A program made the position numbers and the translations under genes. Below, piece after piece: positions 48,266 through 57,374 of a stretch of 64,000 nt of DNA. Source of the stretch: Crassaminicella thermophila (GTDB lineage: Bacteria; Bacillota; Clostridia; Peptostreptococcales; Thermotaleaceae). The stretch spans positions 1,121,026 through 1,185,025 of the forward strand of contig NZ_CP042243.1 of the NCBI RefSeq assembly GCF_008152325.1, in the 5' to 3' direction. The notes under the pieces were generated by a model. It saw only the letters and a program-made list of their open reading frames with translations, searched no databases and was not told the DNA's origin. Every line of letters starts with the position of its first letter. Position 1 is the first letter of the stretch.

Positions 48266-49084
48266 ATGTATAAATTAGTAGTAAGCGATATGGATGGAAC
48301 TTTATTAAATAGCAACAATACTGTTTCAGAGAATAATAAAAAAGCTCTAAAAGAATTGTTAGAAAAAAATATTCATGTCGCAATAGCAACAGGAAGAATC
48401 TATACATCAGCAAAGGTATATGCAAAGTATTTAGATATTGTAACACCTGTTATTGCATGTAATGGTGCGATTGTTCGTGATTTAAAAGACGACAAGATTA
48501 TATATGAAAGCCATATTCAAAAAGAGGATGCTCTAAAAGTATTAGATGTCGCTAGAAAATATAATGTATATTTCCACTTTTATACCGCTGATACTTTTTA
48601 TACAGAAAGGTTGGCTTATAGTTCTTTAAAGTATTCAGAATGGAATAAAACTTTAAAAGAAGAGGATCAAATTGATATTCGCTTAATTAAAGATTCTTAT
48701 AAACAAATTGAAGTAAGCGATGAAAAAATCTATAAGATACAAATGATTAGTGATGATCAAAAATTATTAAATAGGGTAAGAGAAGAATTAGAAAAAATGG
48801 GTACGCTAGAAATTTGCAAGTCATGGCATAATAATATTGAAATTATGAATAAAGGTGTTTCGAAAGCAAATGCTATAGATCATTTAGCCAAATCATTAAA
48901 GGTTAAGAAAGAGGAAATAGTATGTTTTGGTGATAATGAAAATGATATTAGTATGCTTACATATGCTGGACTTGGTATAGCTATGGGAAATGCAGAAGAT
49001 TTTGTAAAGGAAAGAGCTGATTATATAACAGATACGAATGATGAAGATGGAGTAGCAAATGCTTTGAGAAAATTTGTTTTATAG
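48266..49084 (+). CDS. Cof-type HAD-IIB phosphatase
   Basis: 272 residues. HAD motif I VVSDMDGTLLNS with the nucleophile Asp, motif II IATGR, Lys in the YKIQMISDD/KGVSKANAI region, and motif IV CFGDNENDISML. The C2B cap between about 85 and 190 marks the Cof group, which dephosphorylates sugar phosphates or cofactors. Substrate unknown. Lies between rnr and smpB. Confidence 0.93.
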   Translation: MYKLVVSDMDGTLLNSNNTVSENNKKALKELLEKNIHVAIATGRIYTSAKVYAKYLDIVTPVIACNGAIVRDLKDDKIIYESHIQKEDALKVLDVARKYNVYFHFYTADTFYTERLAYSSLKYSEWNKTLKEEDQIDIRLIKDSYKQIEVSDEKIYKIQMISDDQKLLNRVREELEKMGTLEICKSWHNNIEIMNKGVSKANAIDHLAKSLKVKKEEIVCFGDNENDISMLTYAGLGIAMGNAEDFVKERADYITDTNDEDGVANALRKFVL

Positions 49085-49087
49085 AGG

Positions 49088-49116
49088 TTGACGTAATATG
49101 TTATTTATGATACAAT
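49088..49116 (+). promoter_or_regulatory. Sigma-A promoter of smpB
   Basis: TTGACG, 17-base spacer, TACAAT, 45 bases before the start. Confidence 0.65.
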
Positions 49117-49161
49117 ATAATTCGATTCTTATTATAGATTACTTTTAAAGTAGGTGTTTGC

Positions 49162-49629
49162 ATGGGACAAATAAAAGTAGTAGCCAATAATAAAAAAGCA
49201 AGACATGATTATTTTATTGAAGAAACATATGAAGCAGGTATTGTGCTAACTGGAACAGAGGTAAAGTCTATCAGAATGGGTAGAATTAATCTAAAAGATA
49301 GTTATGCTGAAGTAGATAATGGTGAAGTATTTGTTCATAACATGCATATAAGTCCCTACGAAAAAGGAAATATTTTCAATGTTGATCCTGTTAGAAAAAG
49401 AAAATTATTACTTCATAAAAGGGAAATTAATAAGTTAATAGGTTATACAACACAAAAAGGATTAACACTTGTGCCACTAAAGGTCTATATTAATGAAAAA
49501 GGTTTAGTCAAAGTGGATCTTGCAGTAGCAAAAGGAAAAAAACTTTATGACAAACGTGCAGATATTGCTAAAAAAGAGGCAAATCGACGTATTCAAAAGG
49601 AAATTAGACAGCGACAAAAGTCTTATTAG
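49162..49629 (+). CDS. smpB: SsrA-binding protein SmpB
   Basis: 155 residues. [21 protein letters not shown] at the N-terminus, [20 protein letters not shown], and the basic C-terminal tail [20 protein letters not shown] are all characteristic. It binds tmRNA and brings it to stalled ribosomes. The tmRNA gene begins 13 bases after the stop. Confidence 0.97.
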   Translation: MGQIKVVANNKKARHDYFIEETYEAGIVLTGTEVKSIRMGRINLKDSYAEVDNGEVFVHNMHISPYEKGNIFNVDPVRKRKLLLHKREINKLIGYTTQKGLTLVPLKVYINEKGLVKVDLAVAKGKKLYDKRADIAKKEANRRIQKEIRQRQKSY

Positions 49630-49642
49630 ACTTTATATATAT

Positions 49643-50002
49643 GGGGGCGTACAGGTTTCGACGGGGGTTTGGAGCCTGCAGTAGCGAGTGGAGGTTTTTC
49701 CTTGGGGTCCGCCTTAAAAAACTGGGGAATTAAATATAAACGCAAACGAAAATTACGCTTTAGCAGCTTAATAAACGCTGCTCGTTCTACCTAAGTAGCC
49801 CACGGCTTAGACTAGAACGTCATTATAGTGGGGAACTACTTTGGGGGTGTCTCGACCCAAAAGTGGAATTATTGGGACTGGTCAGATAGAAAGCCTGTCA
49901 TTGGGCGTTCTTGAAGACGAGAAACAAAAACAATGACTGCACTCGGAGAAGCTGTTGGTGAAGGACTTTCGGACAGGGGTTCGATTCCCCTCGCCTCCAC
50001 CA
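49643..50002 (+). ncRNA. ssrA: tmRNA (10Sa RNA)
   Basis: 360 bases. The 5' end GGGGGCG pairs with CGCCTCC before the 3' ACCA, forming the tRNA-like acceptor stem; GGTTCGATTCCCC is the T arm. The tag frame at 49742-49771 reads GCA AAC GAA AAT TAC GCT TTA GCA GCT TAA, giving the tag ANENYALAA ending in the usual protease signal. CCA is encoded. Directly follows smpB. Confidence 0.97.
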
Positions 50003-50056
50003 ATAAAGAAAAAGAGTTATGCTTAAAAATTTTTAGGCATAACTCTTTTTCTTTAT
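50003..50056 (+). terminator. Terminator of ssrA
   Basis: A 20-base perfect inverted repeat, ATAAAGAAAAAGAGTTATGC against its complement at 50037-50056, with a 14-base loop. It serves ssrA and possibly tetR from the other side. Confidence 0.92.
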
Positions 50057-50126
50057 AGATATAAACTTATTATAAAAAGCTTCTTTTATATAATAAGGTA
50101 TCGTATAGCAAAGACCGTTTATTTCA

Positions 50127-50807
50127 TTACCATTTTGTTCCCAAAGATATAGTTTTGGAAAAAGATTTCTTTTTGAAAAAACTTTTTTTAGTTTTTGTTT
50201 TAGGTGTAGCTTCAGCAGATATCATTTTCCACATATTATCATAGAGATTTTGACGAATACTATTGATATTAAATGAAGAATAGATTGTGGAAAGCATGAA
50301 AAGACCTTCAAGCCATGCAATAATTTCTAGTGCTAGTGATTCTTCAGATAAATCCGTTCTAATTTTATTGTTCTTTTGACCAATTCTTACGATATTTGTA
50401 ATAGTATCATTTAAAAAATTATAGTAATTATCAATTCTTTCACCTAAAGAAGGAAATCTATTGCGTCCTAGATGAAAAAGATTGAGCATATTAATAGGTT
50501 TATTGTAATTGTTTCCAACCATAATAGATAAGTTACTATTAAATTCTATTAAACAAGAAAATATATTTTCAAGCATTGCCTTTGAAGAATCGACTTTTTT
50601 AATAGAAGTTAGGATTTGATCTTCTAAGGAATCTAATATATGATTAATCGATAGGATAAAAAGTTCTTCTTTATTTTTAAAATGATAATAAATTGATGGT
50701 TTTTTAATACCAACTTCACTTGCGATTAAAGAGAGTGAAGTTTTTTCATAACCTAAATTAAAAAAATTTTTTATAGCTGAATTTATAATTTTATTTTTTG
50801 TATTCAA
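50127..50807 (-). CDS. TetR/AcrR family regulator
   Basis: 226 residues. N-terminal helix-turn-helix (residues about 5-50: IINSAIKNFFNLGYEKTSLS, IASEVGIKKPSIYYHFKNKEEL). The ligand domain follows, then an unusual lysine/serine-rich tail (KTKTKKSFFKKKSFSK). Transcribed away from the first OPT transporter. A perfect 16-base palindrome lies between its -10 and start, so it very likely represses itself and may affect the transporter promoter, about 45 bases away. Ligand unknown. Confidence 0.93.
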   Translation of the reverse strand: MNTKNKIINSAIKNFFNLGYEKTSLSLIASEVGIKKPSIYYHFKNKEELFILSINHILDSLEDQILTSIKKVDSSKAMLENIFSCLIEFNSNLSIMVGNNYNKPINMLNLFHLGRNRFPSLGERIDNYYNFLNDTITNIVRIGQKNNKIRTDLSEESLALEIIAWLEGLFMLSTIYSSFNINSIRQNLYDNMWKMISAEATPKTKTKKSFFKKKSFSKTISLGTKW

Positions 50808-50821
50808 AGAAATCTCTCCTT

Positions 50822-50837
50822 TACCTAACGTTAGGTA
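50822..50837. promoter_or_regulatory. TetR operator palindrome
   Basis: TACCTAACGTTAGGTA is a perfect 16-base palindrome, directly downstream of the tetR -10 and 15 bases before its start codon. Confidence 0.8.
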
Positions 50838-50838
50838 G

Positions 50839-50867
50839 ATTATATCATAAACTTTTTTGCTTGTCTA
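50839..50867 (-). promoter_or_regulatory. Promoter of the tetR gene
   Basis: Minus strand TAGACA (complement of 50862-50867), 17-base spacer, TATAAT (complement of 50839-50844). Confidence 0.65.
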
Positions 50868-50881
50868 AGCATTTATTGTAT

Positions 50882-50911
50882 TTGACATTTCAGAAAATTC
50901 ATTGTTATAAT
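50882..50911 (+). promoter_or_regulatory. Sigma-A promoter of the first OPT transporter
   Basis: Consensus TTGACA, 18-base spacer, consensus TATAAT; divergent from tetR. Confidence 0.85.
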
Positions 50912-50967
50912 GTGAACAAAGTAAAATCTTCCGGAAGAAAAAAATTAAATTATAGGAGGGTTTTTAA

Positions 50968-52869
50968 ATGAGTAAAAGTACTGCTGATAAGCAGGAGTTT
51001 AAACCATTTATTTCTGCTGATAAGATACTTCCTGAATTTACAGGTATGTCTATATTTTTAGGTATTTTATTAGCTGTTGTATTTGGTGCTGCAAATGCTT
51101 ATCTTGGGCTTAAGGTAGGAATGACAATAAGTGCATCAATACCAGCAGCTGTAATATCAATGGGACTTATTAGAGGATTATTAAAAAAAGAATCAATACT
51201 TGAAAATAATATGGTTCAAACAATAGGATCAGCTGGTGAATCTTTGGCAGCTGGAGCAATATTTACCCTTCCAGCATTATATATATGGACTGAAGAATGG
51301 AATATGGGGGCTCCAAACCTAATTACAATTACTGCTATTGCTCTTTGTGGTGGTATATTAGGAGTTCTTTTCATGGTTCCACTTAGAAAAGCTCTTATAG
51401 TTAAGGAGCATGGTATATTGCCTTATCCTGAGGGTACTGCTTGTGCCGAAGTGCTTCTTGCAGGTGAAGAAGGTGGAGAAAAAGCTAAGGCATGTTTTAC
51501 TGGCTTAGGAATAGGTGCATTATATAAGTTTATTGCAGATGGATTAAAACTTTTCCCAAGTGAAATAGAAACAACTATACCTGGATATAAAGGCGCAGCA
51601 ATTGGAGGCGATGTACTACCAGCTTTATTAGGGGTTGGTTTCATCATTGGACCTAGAATTTCTGCTTATATGTTGGCGGGTGCTGTTTTAGGATGGTTTG
51701 GATTTATTCCACTTATTGCCAATATTGGTTCAATGGGTGATGTAATTATGTATCCAGCATCAGTACCAATTAAAGAGCTTGGATACTGGGGAATTTGGAA
51801 TTACTATATACGTTATCTTGGAGCTGGAGCCGTAGCATTTGGAGGTATTTTTAGCTTAATAAAATCGTTACCATTAATTGTTCAAACATTTAAAGAAGCT
51901 GTTAAGGATTATTCTTCTGGTGTTGGTGGTAATAGAAGTGTTAGAACAGATAGAGATATGTCTATGAAGATAGTTCTTATTGGCAGTTTAGCAATAATAT
52001 TAGCAATGATGATGTTACCAGCTATACCAGTAGGATTTGGTGGAGCATTACTTATAGCAATATTCGGATTTTTCTTTGCAACAGTATCTTCAAGAATAGT
52101 TGGTTTAGTAGGAAGCTCATCAAATCCTGTATCAGGTATGACAATAGCTACATTAATCATTACAGCTATTATATTTAAGGCGACAGGGAATGACGGTCAT
52201 GCTGGAATGATTGGAACTTTAACAGTAGGAGCAATCATTTGTATTATAGCTGCTATGGCAGGAGATACTTCTCAAGACTTAAAAACAGGTTTCTTAGTTG
52301 GTGCAACTCCGTTTAAACAGCAATATGGTGAATTAATTGGGGCAGTAGCATCAGCTCTTGCAATCGGACTTGTGTTAACTTTATTAAATAAAGCATGGGG
52401 ATTTGGCTCTACTGAACTTCCAGCACCACAAGCAACTTTGATGAGACTAGTAATTGAAGGTGTTATGGGTGGTAATCTGCCATGGGCACTAGTATTTACT
52501 GGAATTGGTGTTGGGGTAACAATAGAATTACTAGGATTACCAGTACTTCCTATAGCTATAGGTTTATATCTACCAATTCATTTAAGTACGCCAATTATGG
52601 TAGGTGGAGTTATTAGAGGTATATTAGATAAGAAATTGAAAAATAATGGTGGAGAAGATAAAAGCATCAAAGCTAAAATTGATTCTGGTATACTTTATGC
52701 GTCAGGGCTTATTGCTGGTGAAGGATTAGTTGGTATTTTACTGGCAATATTTGCGGTAGCTGGCTGGAAAGTAGCTATGAATATTGATCTAGGACAAATT
52801 GGAGGATTAATATTCTTTATAATGTTAGCATTTTCACTCGTTAAGTTTTCTATATTGAAGAAAGATTAG
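50968..52869 (+). CDS. OPT family oligopeptide transporter (copy 1)
   Basis: 633 residues, about 15 membrane helices. Family motifs AYLGLKVGMTISASIPAAV, GSAGESLAAGAIFTLPALY, LPYPEGTACAEVL and VGGVIRGILDKK place it in the bacterial EspB-like OPT group (oligopeptide or metal-chelate uptake). Almost the same as the protein at 55376-57280. Both lie either side of a dipeptidase gene, supporting peptide import. Divergent tetR may control it. RBS TAGGAGGG. Confidence 0.94.
   Translation: MSKSTADKQEFKPFISADKILPEFTGMSIFLGILLAVVFGAANAYLGLKVGMTISASIPAAVISMGLIRGLLKKESILENNMVQTIGSAGESLAAGAIFTLPALYIWTEEWNMGAPNLITITAIALCGGILGVLFMVPLRKALIVKEHGILPYPEGTACAEVLLAGEEGGEKAKACFTGLGIGALYKFIADGLKLFPSEIETTIPGYKGAAIGGDVLPALLGVGFIIGPRISAYMLAGAVLGWFGFIPLIANIGSMGDVIMYPASVPIKELGYWGIWNYYIRYLGAGAVAFGGIFSLIKSLPLIVQTFKEAVKDYSSGVGGNRSVRTDRDMSMKIVLIGSLAIILAMMMLPAIPVGFGGALLIAIFGFFFATVSSRIVGLVGSSSNPVSGMTIATLIITAIIFKATGNDGHAGMIGTLTVGAIICIIAAMAGDTSQDLKTGFLVGATPFKQQYGELIGAVASALAIGLVLTLLNKAWGFGSTELPAPQATLMRLVIEGVMGGNLPWALVFTGIGVGVTIELLGLPVLPIAIGLYLPIHLSTPIMVGGVIRGILDKKLKNNGGEDKSIKAKIDSGILYASGLIAGEGLVGILLAIFAVAGWKVAMNIDLGQIGGLIFFIMLAFSLVKFSILKKD
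52006..52193 (+). repeat. 188-base segment identical to 56417-56604
   Basis: Identical base for base to the matching part of the second OPT gene, including all synonymous positions, while flanking parts differ at many third codon positions. Confidence 0.95.
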
Positions 52870-52889
52870 TAATATATTAAAGCAAGTTT

Positions 52890-52915
52890 AGGGGATAATA
52901 CTTTTATCCCCTTTT
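52890..52915 (+). terminator. Terminator after OPT copy 1
   Basis: AGGGGATAA / TTATCCCCT stem with a five-base loop and TTT tail; some read-through into the next genes is likely. Confidence 0.75.
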
Positions 52916-52942
52916 AAATATTTATGTATATAGAGGTGTATT

Positions 52943-53302
52943 ATGGAAAGAAAAATAAAAAAAGATGATAATTTTTTAGAGCTTATTCCAGTAAAAAAAG
53001 AATCTCAAAAATGGGAAATAAATGAAGATGCATTAGTTCAGTTAATTATTCCTAGAGATGGTATATTGGATAAAATAGTGCGTGTATTTTTTAAAACACC
53101 AAAAGTTATGCGTATTGATTTAGACATGTTAGGAAGTTGTGTGTGGAAGGCTATTGATGGGAAAAGAAATGTTAAGGATATTGCAGAGCTTTTGAAAAGT
53201 GAATTTGGAAAAGAAGCAGAGCCTCTATATGAAAGATTAGGAACCTATATTAATATTTTAAGAAATAATAAATTCATTACCTTAGAGAAAGCAAGGGATT
53301 GA
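52943..53302 (+). CDS. PqqD-like protein
   Basis: 119 residues. The PqqD fold is seen in VMRIDLDMLGSCVWKAIDGKRNVKDIAELLKSEF with the typical D-x2-G-x2-W-x-lid-G pattern, then a helix and FITLEKA. PqqD-type proteins usually bind a precursor peptide for a radical SAM enzyme, but no such enzyme or precursor is near. A leading N-terminal 55-residue part is unlike PqqD. In this island it may bind peptides taken up by the OPT carriers. RBS AGAGGTG. Confidence 0.8.
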   Translation: MERKIKKDDNFLELIPVKKESQKWEINEDALVQLIIPRDGILDKIVRVFFKTPKVMRIDLDMLGSCVWKAIDGKRNVKDIAELLKSEFGKEAEPLYERLGTYINILRNNKFITLEKARD

Positions 53303-53303
53303 T

Positions 53304-53648
53304 ATGTTTAATTTTATATTTAAGGTACTTTTGTTTGCTATTACTATTGCTTTTCTAGGAGCTTGGGGAATTATAAAACAGCAGAGAAAGACACAGGAGC
53401 TGCTAAACAAATTATATAAGAATGCAGAATCAAAAGTAATAAAGGAGCTTAAGAATAAAGAAGAACTATCAATTAAACAAATTGAAGATATTATTGAAGG
53501 GACGAAGGCATCTTTATTTTGGAGTAAAAATAAGGTAAAAATAACGGATTCTAGATTGGTTTCTAAGGAATTAATGAGAAAGATGGTTGAAAAAGGACTA
53601 GTTAAGGAAGAAATTAGAAAAAATCGAAAATATTATATATTAAAATAG
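53304..53648 (+). CDS. Small membrane-anchored protein of unknown function
   Basis: 114 residues, not recognised. One N-terminal membrane helix (about 4-22), a lysine- and glutamate-rich middle that could be a coiled coil (RKTQELLNKLYKNAESKVIKE), and a C-terminal part (KITDSRLVSKELMRKMVEKG, LVKEEIRKNRKYYILK) that looks like a small winged helix. It starts one base after the PqqD-like gene stop and ends 15 bases before pepD, so it is in the same operon. Confidence 0.75.
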   Translation: MFNFIFKVLLFAITIAFLGAWGIIKQQRKTQELLNKLYKNAESKVIKELKNKEELSIKQIEDIIEGTKASLFWSKNKVKITDSRLVSKELMRKMVEKGLVKEEIRKNRKYYILK

Positions 53649-53662
53649 AGGTGAGACGAAAT

Positions 53663-55117
53663 ATGAAAAGAGTGTTAAACGATTTAAAACCTGAAGCTGT
53701 TTTTAGACACTTTGAAGCTTTAACCCGTATACCTAGAGGGTCAGGAAATGAAAAGGAAGTTAGCGATTTTCTAGTAAACTTTGCTAAGGAGCTTGGTCTA
53801 GAGGTAATTCAAGAAGAATGCTTAAACGTTATAATTAATAAGCCTGCAACTAAGGGATATGAGAATGCACCAAGGGTTATTCTCCAAGGGCATATGGATA
53901 TAGTATGTGCTAAAAGAGAAGATTTAGAATTTGACTTTACAAAGGATTCAATTCCTTTAGTTGTAGATGGTGATATGATTGCCACAGAAGGAACTACACT
54001 TGGTGCTGATAATGGAATTGCTATAGCAATGACAATGGCTATTCTAGAAGCTAAAGATATACCTCATCCTCCATTAACTGCATTATTTACTGTTTCAGAG
54101 GAGACAGGTATGGATGGTGTGATTAATCTTAAGCCTGAAAATATTTCAGGAGATATTCTAATTAACATTGATTCTGAGGAAGAGGGAACTGCATTGTCTT
54201 CTTGTGCAGGTGGAGTAAACAATTTAGTTCATTTGCCGATAAAATGGCAAGATACAGATAAAAGTAAAAGTGCTTATAAGGTTTCGATAAAGGGTCTATT
54301 AGGTGGACATTCAGGAATGGAAATTAATAAAAATCGTGGGAATGCAATTAAATTATTAGGAAGAGTATTAGATGCTGTCAATAGAAATATAAATGTTGAT
54401 ATTGCTTATGTCAGCGGCGGCGAAAAAATGAATGCCATTGCTAAGATGGCTGATGCTGTTATTGTAATAGACAAAGAAGATGAGGGTAAATTAGAAAGCA
54501 TTATAAATGATTATCAAAGTGTATTTTCAAACGAATTTAAGACTTCTGATCCAAATATAAGGCTTTATATTGATAAAATAGAAAAATCTAATAAGGTATT
54601 TAGTAAAGATACAAAAAAATCTTTGATAAGTATTTTGAGACTAATTCCAAATGGAGTTCAAACAATGAGTGCTGATATTGAAGGATTAGTAGAGAGTTCA
54701 AATAATATTGGAGTATTAACAACTGAAGAAAATGAGCTGATATTTAGCAGTGCGGTTCGTAGCTCTGTAAAGACATTGAAAGAAGAAATTAATACTAGGA
54801 TACAAAATATATGTGATTTTACAGGTGCTAAAATGAAGTTAGTAGCTGATTATCCTGAATGGGAATATAAGGTAGATTCATCTATTCGTGAATTAATGAA
54901 GGATGTTTATAAAGATATGTATGGTAAAGAGCTTAAGGTTGATGCTATACATGCAGGACTAGAATGTGGACTTTTAAAAGAAAAAGTTGGAGATATAGAC
55001 ATGATATCTATTGGACCGAATATATATGATGTTCATACTCCGAATGAGCATTTAAGTATATTCTCAACAAGACGTGTCTTTGAATTTTTATGTGAAGTAT
55101 TAAAAAGAATTAAATAA
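53663..55117 (+). CDS. pepD: Aminoacyl-histidine dipeptidase (Xaa-His dipeptidase)
   Basis: 484 residues from ATG 53663, 6 bases after GAGGTGAG. M20-family zinc ligands: LQGHMDIVCAK, TLGADNGIAIAM, SEETGMDGV, DSEEEG and a C-terminal IHAGLECGLL. The dimerisation lid occupies about 210-390. It cleaves dipeptides such as carnosine-type or general Xaa-His in the cytosol. Between two OPT carriers, it fits as the enzyme that breaks down imported peptides. Confidence 0.94.
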   Translation: MKRVLNDLKPEAVFRHFEALTRIPRGSGNEKEVSDFLVNFAKELGLEVIQEECLNVIINKPATKGYENAPRVILQGHMDIVCAKREDLEFDFTKDSIPLVVDGDMIATEGTTLGADNGIAIAMTMAILEAKDIPHPPLTALFTVSEETGMDGVINLKPENISGDILINIDSEEEGTALSSCAGGVNNLVHLPIKWQDTDKSKSAYKVSIKGLLGGHSGMEINKNRGNAIKLLGRVLDAVNRNINVDIAYVSGGEKMNAIAKMADAVIVIDKEDEGKLESIINDYQSVFSNEFKTSDPNIRLYIDKIEKSNKVFSKDTKKSLISILRLIPNGVQTMSADIEGLVESSNNIGVLTTEENELIFSSAVRSSVKTLKEEINTRIQNICDFTGAKMKLVADYPEWEYKVDSSIRELMKDVYKDMYGKELKVDAIHAGLECGLLKEKVGDIDMISIGPNIYDVHTPNEHLSIFSTRRVFEFLCEVLKRIK

Positions 55118-55124
55118 TATTAAA

Positions 55125-55156
55125 AAACCTTCTGTTCTATAAAGAATGGAAGGTTT
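55125..55156 (+). terminator. Hairpin after pepD
   Basis: AAACCTTC and GAAGGTTT ends with further G-U and A-T pairs inside, a 14-pair stem and four-base loop; T tail weak. The next 220 bases up to OPT copy 2 are AT-rich, with a TATAAT at 55333-55338 and no gene. Confidence 0.65.
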
Positions 55157-55375
55157 ATATTTATTTATAAGTGTAGGTTTTAGAGAAAACTATAAAATAG
55201 GTTTTGCCCTTTTTATATTTAAGTGATAAACTTATTTTTAAGAGGAATTTGAATAAAATTTATAAAGCGTTTTTGTTGCTATATGAATGGCTTTATGATA
55301 AAATAAATGCTAAAATTTATTTTACCTCTGTATATAATAGTGATGGCTTAGACATCAATTAGGAGGTTTTTATGA

Positions 55376-57280
55376 ATGAATAAGAAAGATAAAATTATTG
55401 GAAAAAGCTTTAAACCGTTTATTTCCGCAGAAAATGTACTTCCTGAGTTTACAGGAATGTCTATATTTTTAGGTGTTTTATTAGCTGTTGTATTTGGTGC
55501 TGCGAATGCATATCTTGGACTTAAGGTAGGAATGACAATAAGTGCATCAATACCAGCAGCTGTAATATCAATGGGGCTTATCAGAGGAGTATTGAAAAAA
55601 GAATCAATACTTGAAAATAATATGGTTCAGACAATAGGATCAGCTGGTGAATCTTTGGCAGCTGGGGCGATATTTACTTTACCGGCATTATATATATGGA
55701 CTGAAGAGTGGAACATGAAAGCTCCAAATCTAATTACAATTACTGCTATTGCTATTTGTGGTGGTATATTAGGAGTTCTTTTTGTGGTTCCGCTTAGAAA
55801 AGCTCTTATAGTTAAGGAGCATGGTATATTGCCTTATCCTGAGGGTACTGCTTGTGCTGAAGTACTTCTTGCAGGAGAAGAAGGTGGAGAAAAGGCCAAG
55901 GCGTGTTTTACTGGTTTGGGTATAGGTGCAGTATATAAATTTATAACTGATGGACTAAAGATTTTTCCAAGTAGAATAGAGACGACTATTTATGGATATA
56001 GAGGAGCAGCAATTGGTGCCGATGTAGTTCCAGCTTTATTAGGTGTTGGTTTCATTATTGGACCTAGAATTTCAGCTTATATGTTATCAGGTGCTATTAT
56101 AGGATGGTTTGGACTTATTCCACTTATTTTTAATATAGGTTCAATGGGTGATGTAATTATGTATCCAGCATCGATACCAATTAAGGAGCTTGGATACTGG
56201 GGAATATGGGATTATTATATACGTTATGTTGGAGCAGGTGCTGTAGCTTTTGGAGGTATTTTCAGCTTAATAAGATCATTACCATTAATCGTTGAAACAT
56301 TTAAGGAGACTATTAAGGATTATTCTTCTGGTGTTGGCGGAAATAGAAGTATTAGAACTGATAGAGATATGTCTATGAGAGTTGTACTTATAGGTAGTTT
56401 AGCGATAATATTGATGATGATGATGTTACCAGCTATACCAGTAGGATTTGGTGGAGCATTACTTATAGCAATATTCGGATTTTTCTTTGCAACAGTATCT
56501 TCAAGAATAGTTGGTTTAGTAGGAAGCTCATCAAATCCTGTATCAGGTATGACAATAGCTACATTAATCATTACAGCTATTATATTTAAGGCGACAGGGA
56601 ATGATGGTCATGCTGGAATGATTGGGACTTTAACGGTAGGAGCAATTATTTGTATTATTACTTCAATGGCAGGAGATACTTCCCAAGATTTAAAAACAGG
56701 CTTTTTAGTTGGTGCAACACCATTTAGGCAGCAATATGGAGAACTAATTGGAGCATTAGCATCTGCTTTTGCTATTGGGTTAGTATTGACGTTACTTAAT
56801 AATGTATGGGGCTTTGGATCTCATGAACTTCCAGCACCACAAGCAACTTTGATGCGTTTAGTAATAGAAGGTGTTATAGGAGGTAATTTACCGTGGATTT
56901 TTGTATTTGTAGGAGTTGGAATCGGTGTTGCAATTCAAGTTTTGGGCTTACCAGTACTTCCTATAGCTATTGGACTATATTTACCCATTCATTTAAGTAC
57001 GCCAATTATGGTAGGTGGAGTTATTAGAGGCATATTAGATAAAGGATTGGAAGTAGTAGATGGAGAAGATAGCAGTGTTAAGGAAAAGGTTAATTCTGGG
57101 ATCTTATATGCTTCGGGCTTAATAGCTGGTGAAGGTTTAGTTGGAATAGTTTTAGCAATATTTGCTTGGCATGAGATAAATCTTGCTTTGAATATTGATC
57201 TTGGACAAATCGGAGCATTAATATCCTTTGCATTATTGACTTTTACACTAGTTAAGTTTTCGATTTTAAAAAAGGTGTAA
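55376..57280 (+). CDS. OPT family oligopeptide transporter (copy 2)
   Basis: 634 residues, aligned without gaps over nearly its full length with the protein at 50968-52869. Same motifs AYLGLKVGMTISASIPAAV, LPYPEGTACAEVL and VGGVIRGILDKG. Differences cluster at the N-terminus, around 200-260 and in the last 60 residues. RBS AGGAGG. Apparently a tandem duplication separated by the pepD genes, kept similar by conversion. Confidence 0.94.
   Translation: MNKKDKIIGKSFKPFISAENVLPEFTGMSIFLGVLLAVVFGAANAYLGLKVGMTISASIPAAVISMGLIRGVLKKESILENNMVQTIGSAGESLAAGAIFTLPALYIWTEEWNMKAPNLITITAIAICGGILGVLFVVPLRKALIVKEHGILPYPEGTACAEVLLAGEEGGEKAKACFTGLGIGAVYKFITDGLKIFPSRIETTIYGYRGAAIGADVVPALLGVGFIIGPRISAYMLSGAIIGWFGLIPLIFNIGSMGDVIMYPASIPIKELGYWGIWDYYIRYVGAGAVAFGGIFSLIRSLPLIVETFKETIKDYSSGVGGNRSIRTDRDMSMRVVLIGSLAIILMMMMLPAIPVGFGGALLIAIFGFFFATVSSRIVGLVGSSSNPVSGMTIATLIITAIIFKATGNDGHAGMIGTLTVGAIICIITSMAGDTSQDLKTGFLVGATPFRQQYGELIGALASAFAIGLVLTLLNNVWGFGSHELPAPQATLMRLVIEGVIGGNLPWIFVFVGVGIGVAIQVLGLPVLPIAIGLYLPIHLSTPIMVGGVIRGILDKGLEVVDGEDSSVKEKVNSGILYASGLIAGEGLVGIVLAIFAWHEINLALNIDLGQIGALISFALLTFTLVKFSILKKV
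56417..56604 (+). repeat. 188-base segment identical to 52006-52193
   Basis: Second copy of the perfectly conserved block shared by the two OPT genes. Confidence 0.95.
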
Positions 57281-57298
57281 AATACTACCAAGTATCTG

Positions 57299-57327
57299 TT
57301 GACACAGTAATTATATTTATATAAAAT
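57299..57327 (+). promoter_or_regulatory. Sigma-A promoter of the LacI-type regulator gene
   Basis: TTGACA, 17-base spacer, TAAAAT; an operator follows at 57332. Confidence 0.7.
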
Positions 57328-57331
57328 TAAG

Positions 57332-57351
57332 TTGTGCAAACGGTTGTACAA
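57332..57351. promoter_or_regulatory. LacI-type operator 1 (autoregulation)
   Basis: TTGTGCAAACGGTTGTACAA, a near-perfect palindrome with the LacI-family core, overlapping the transcription start. Nearly the same as 58485-58504 (one base differs). Confidence 0.85.
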
Positions 57352-57374
57352 TATTAAAATAGGATGTGAAAGAT

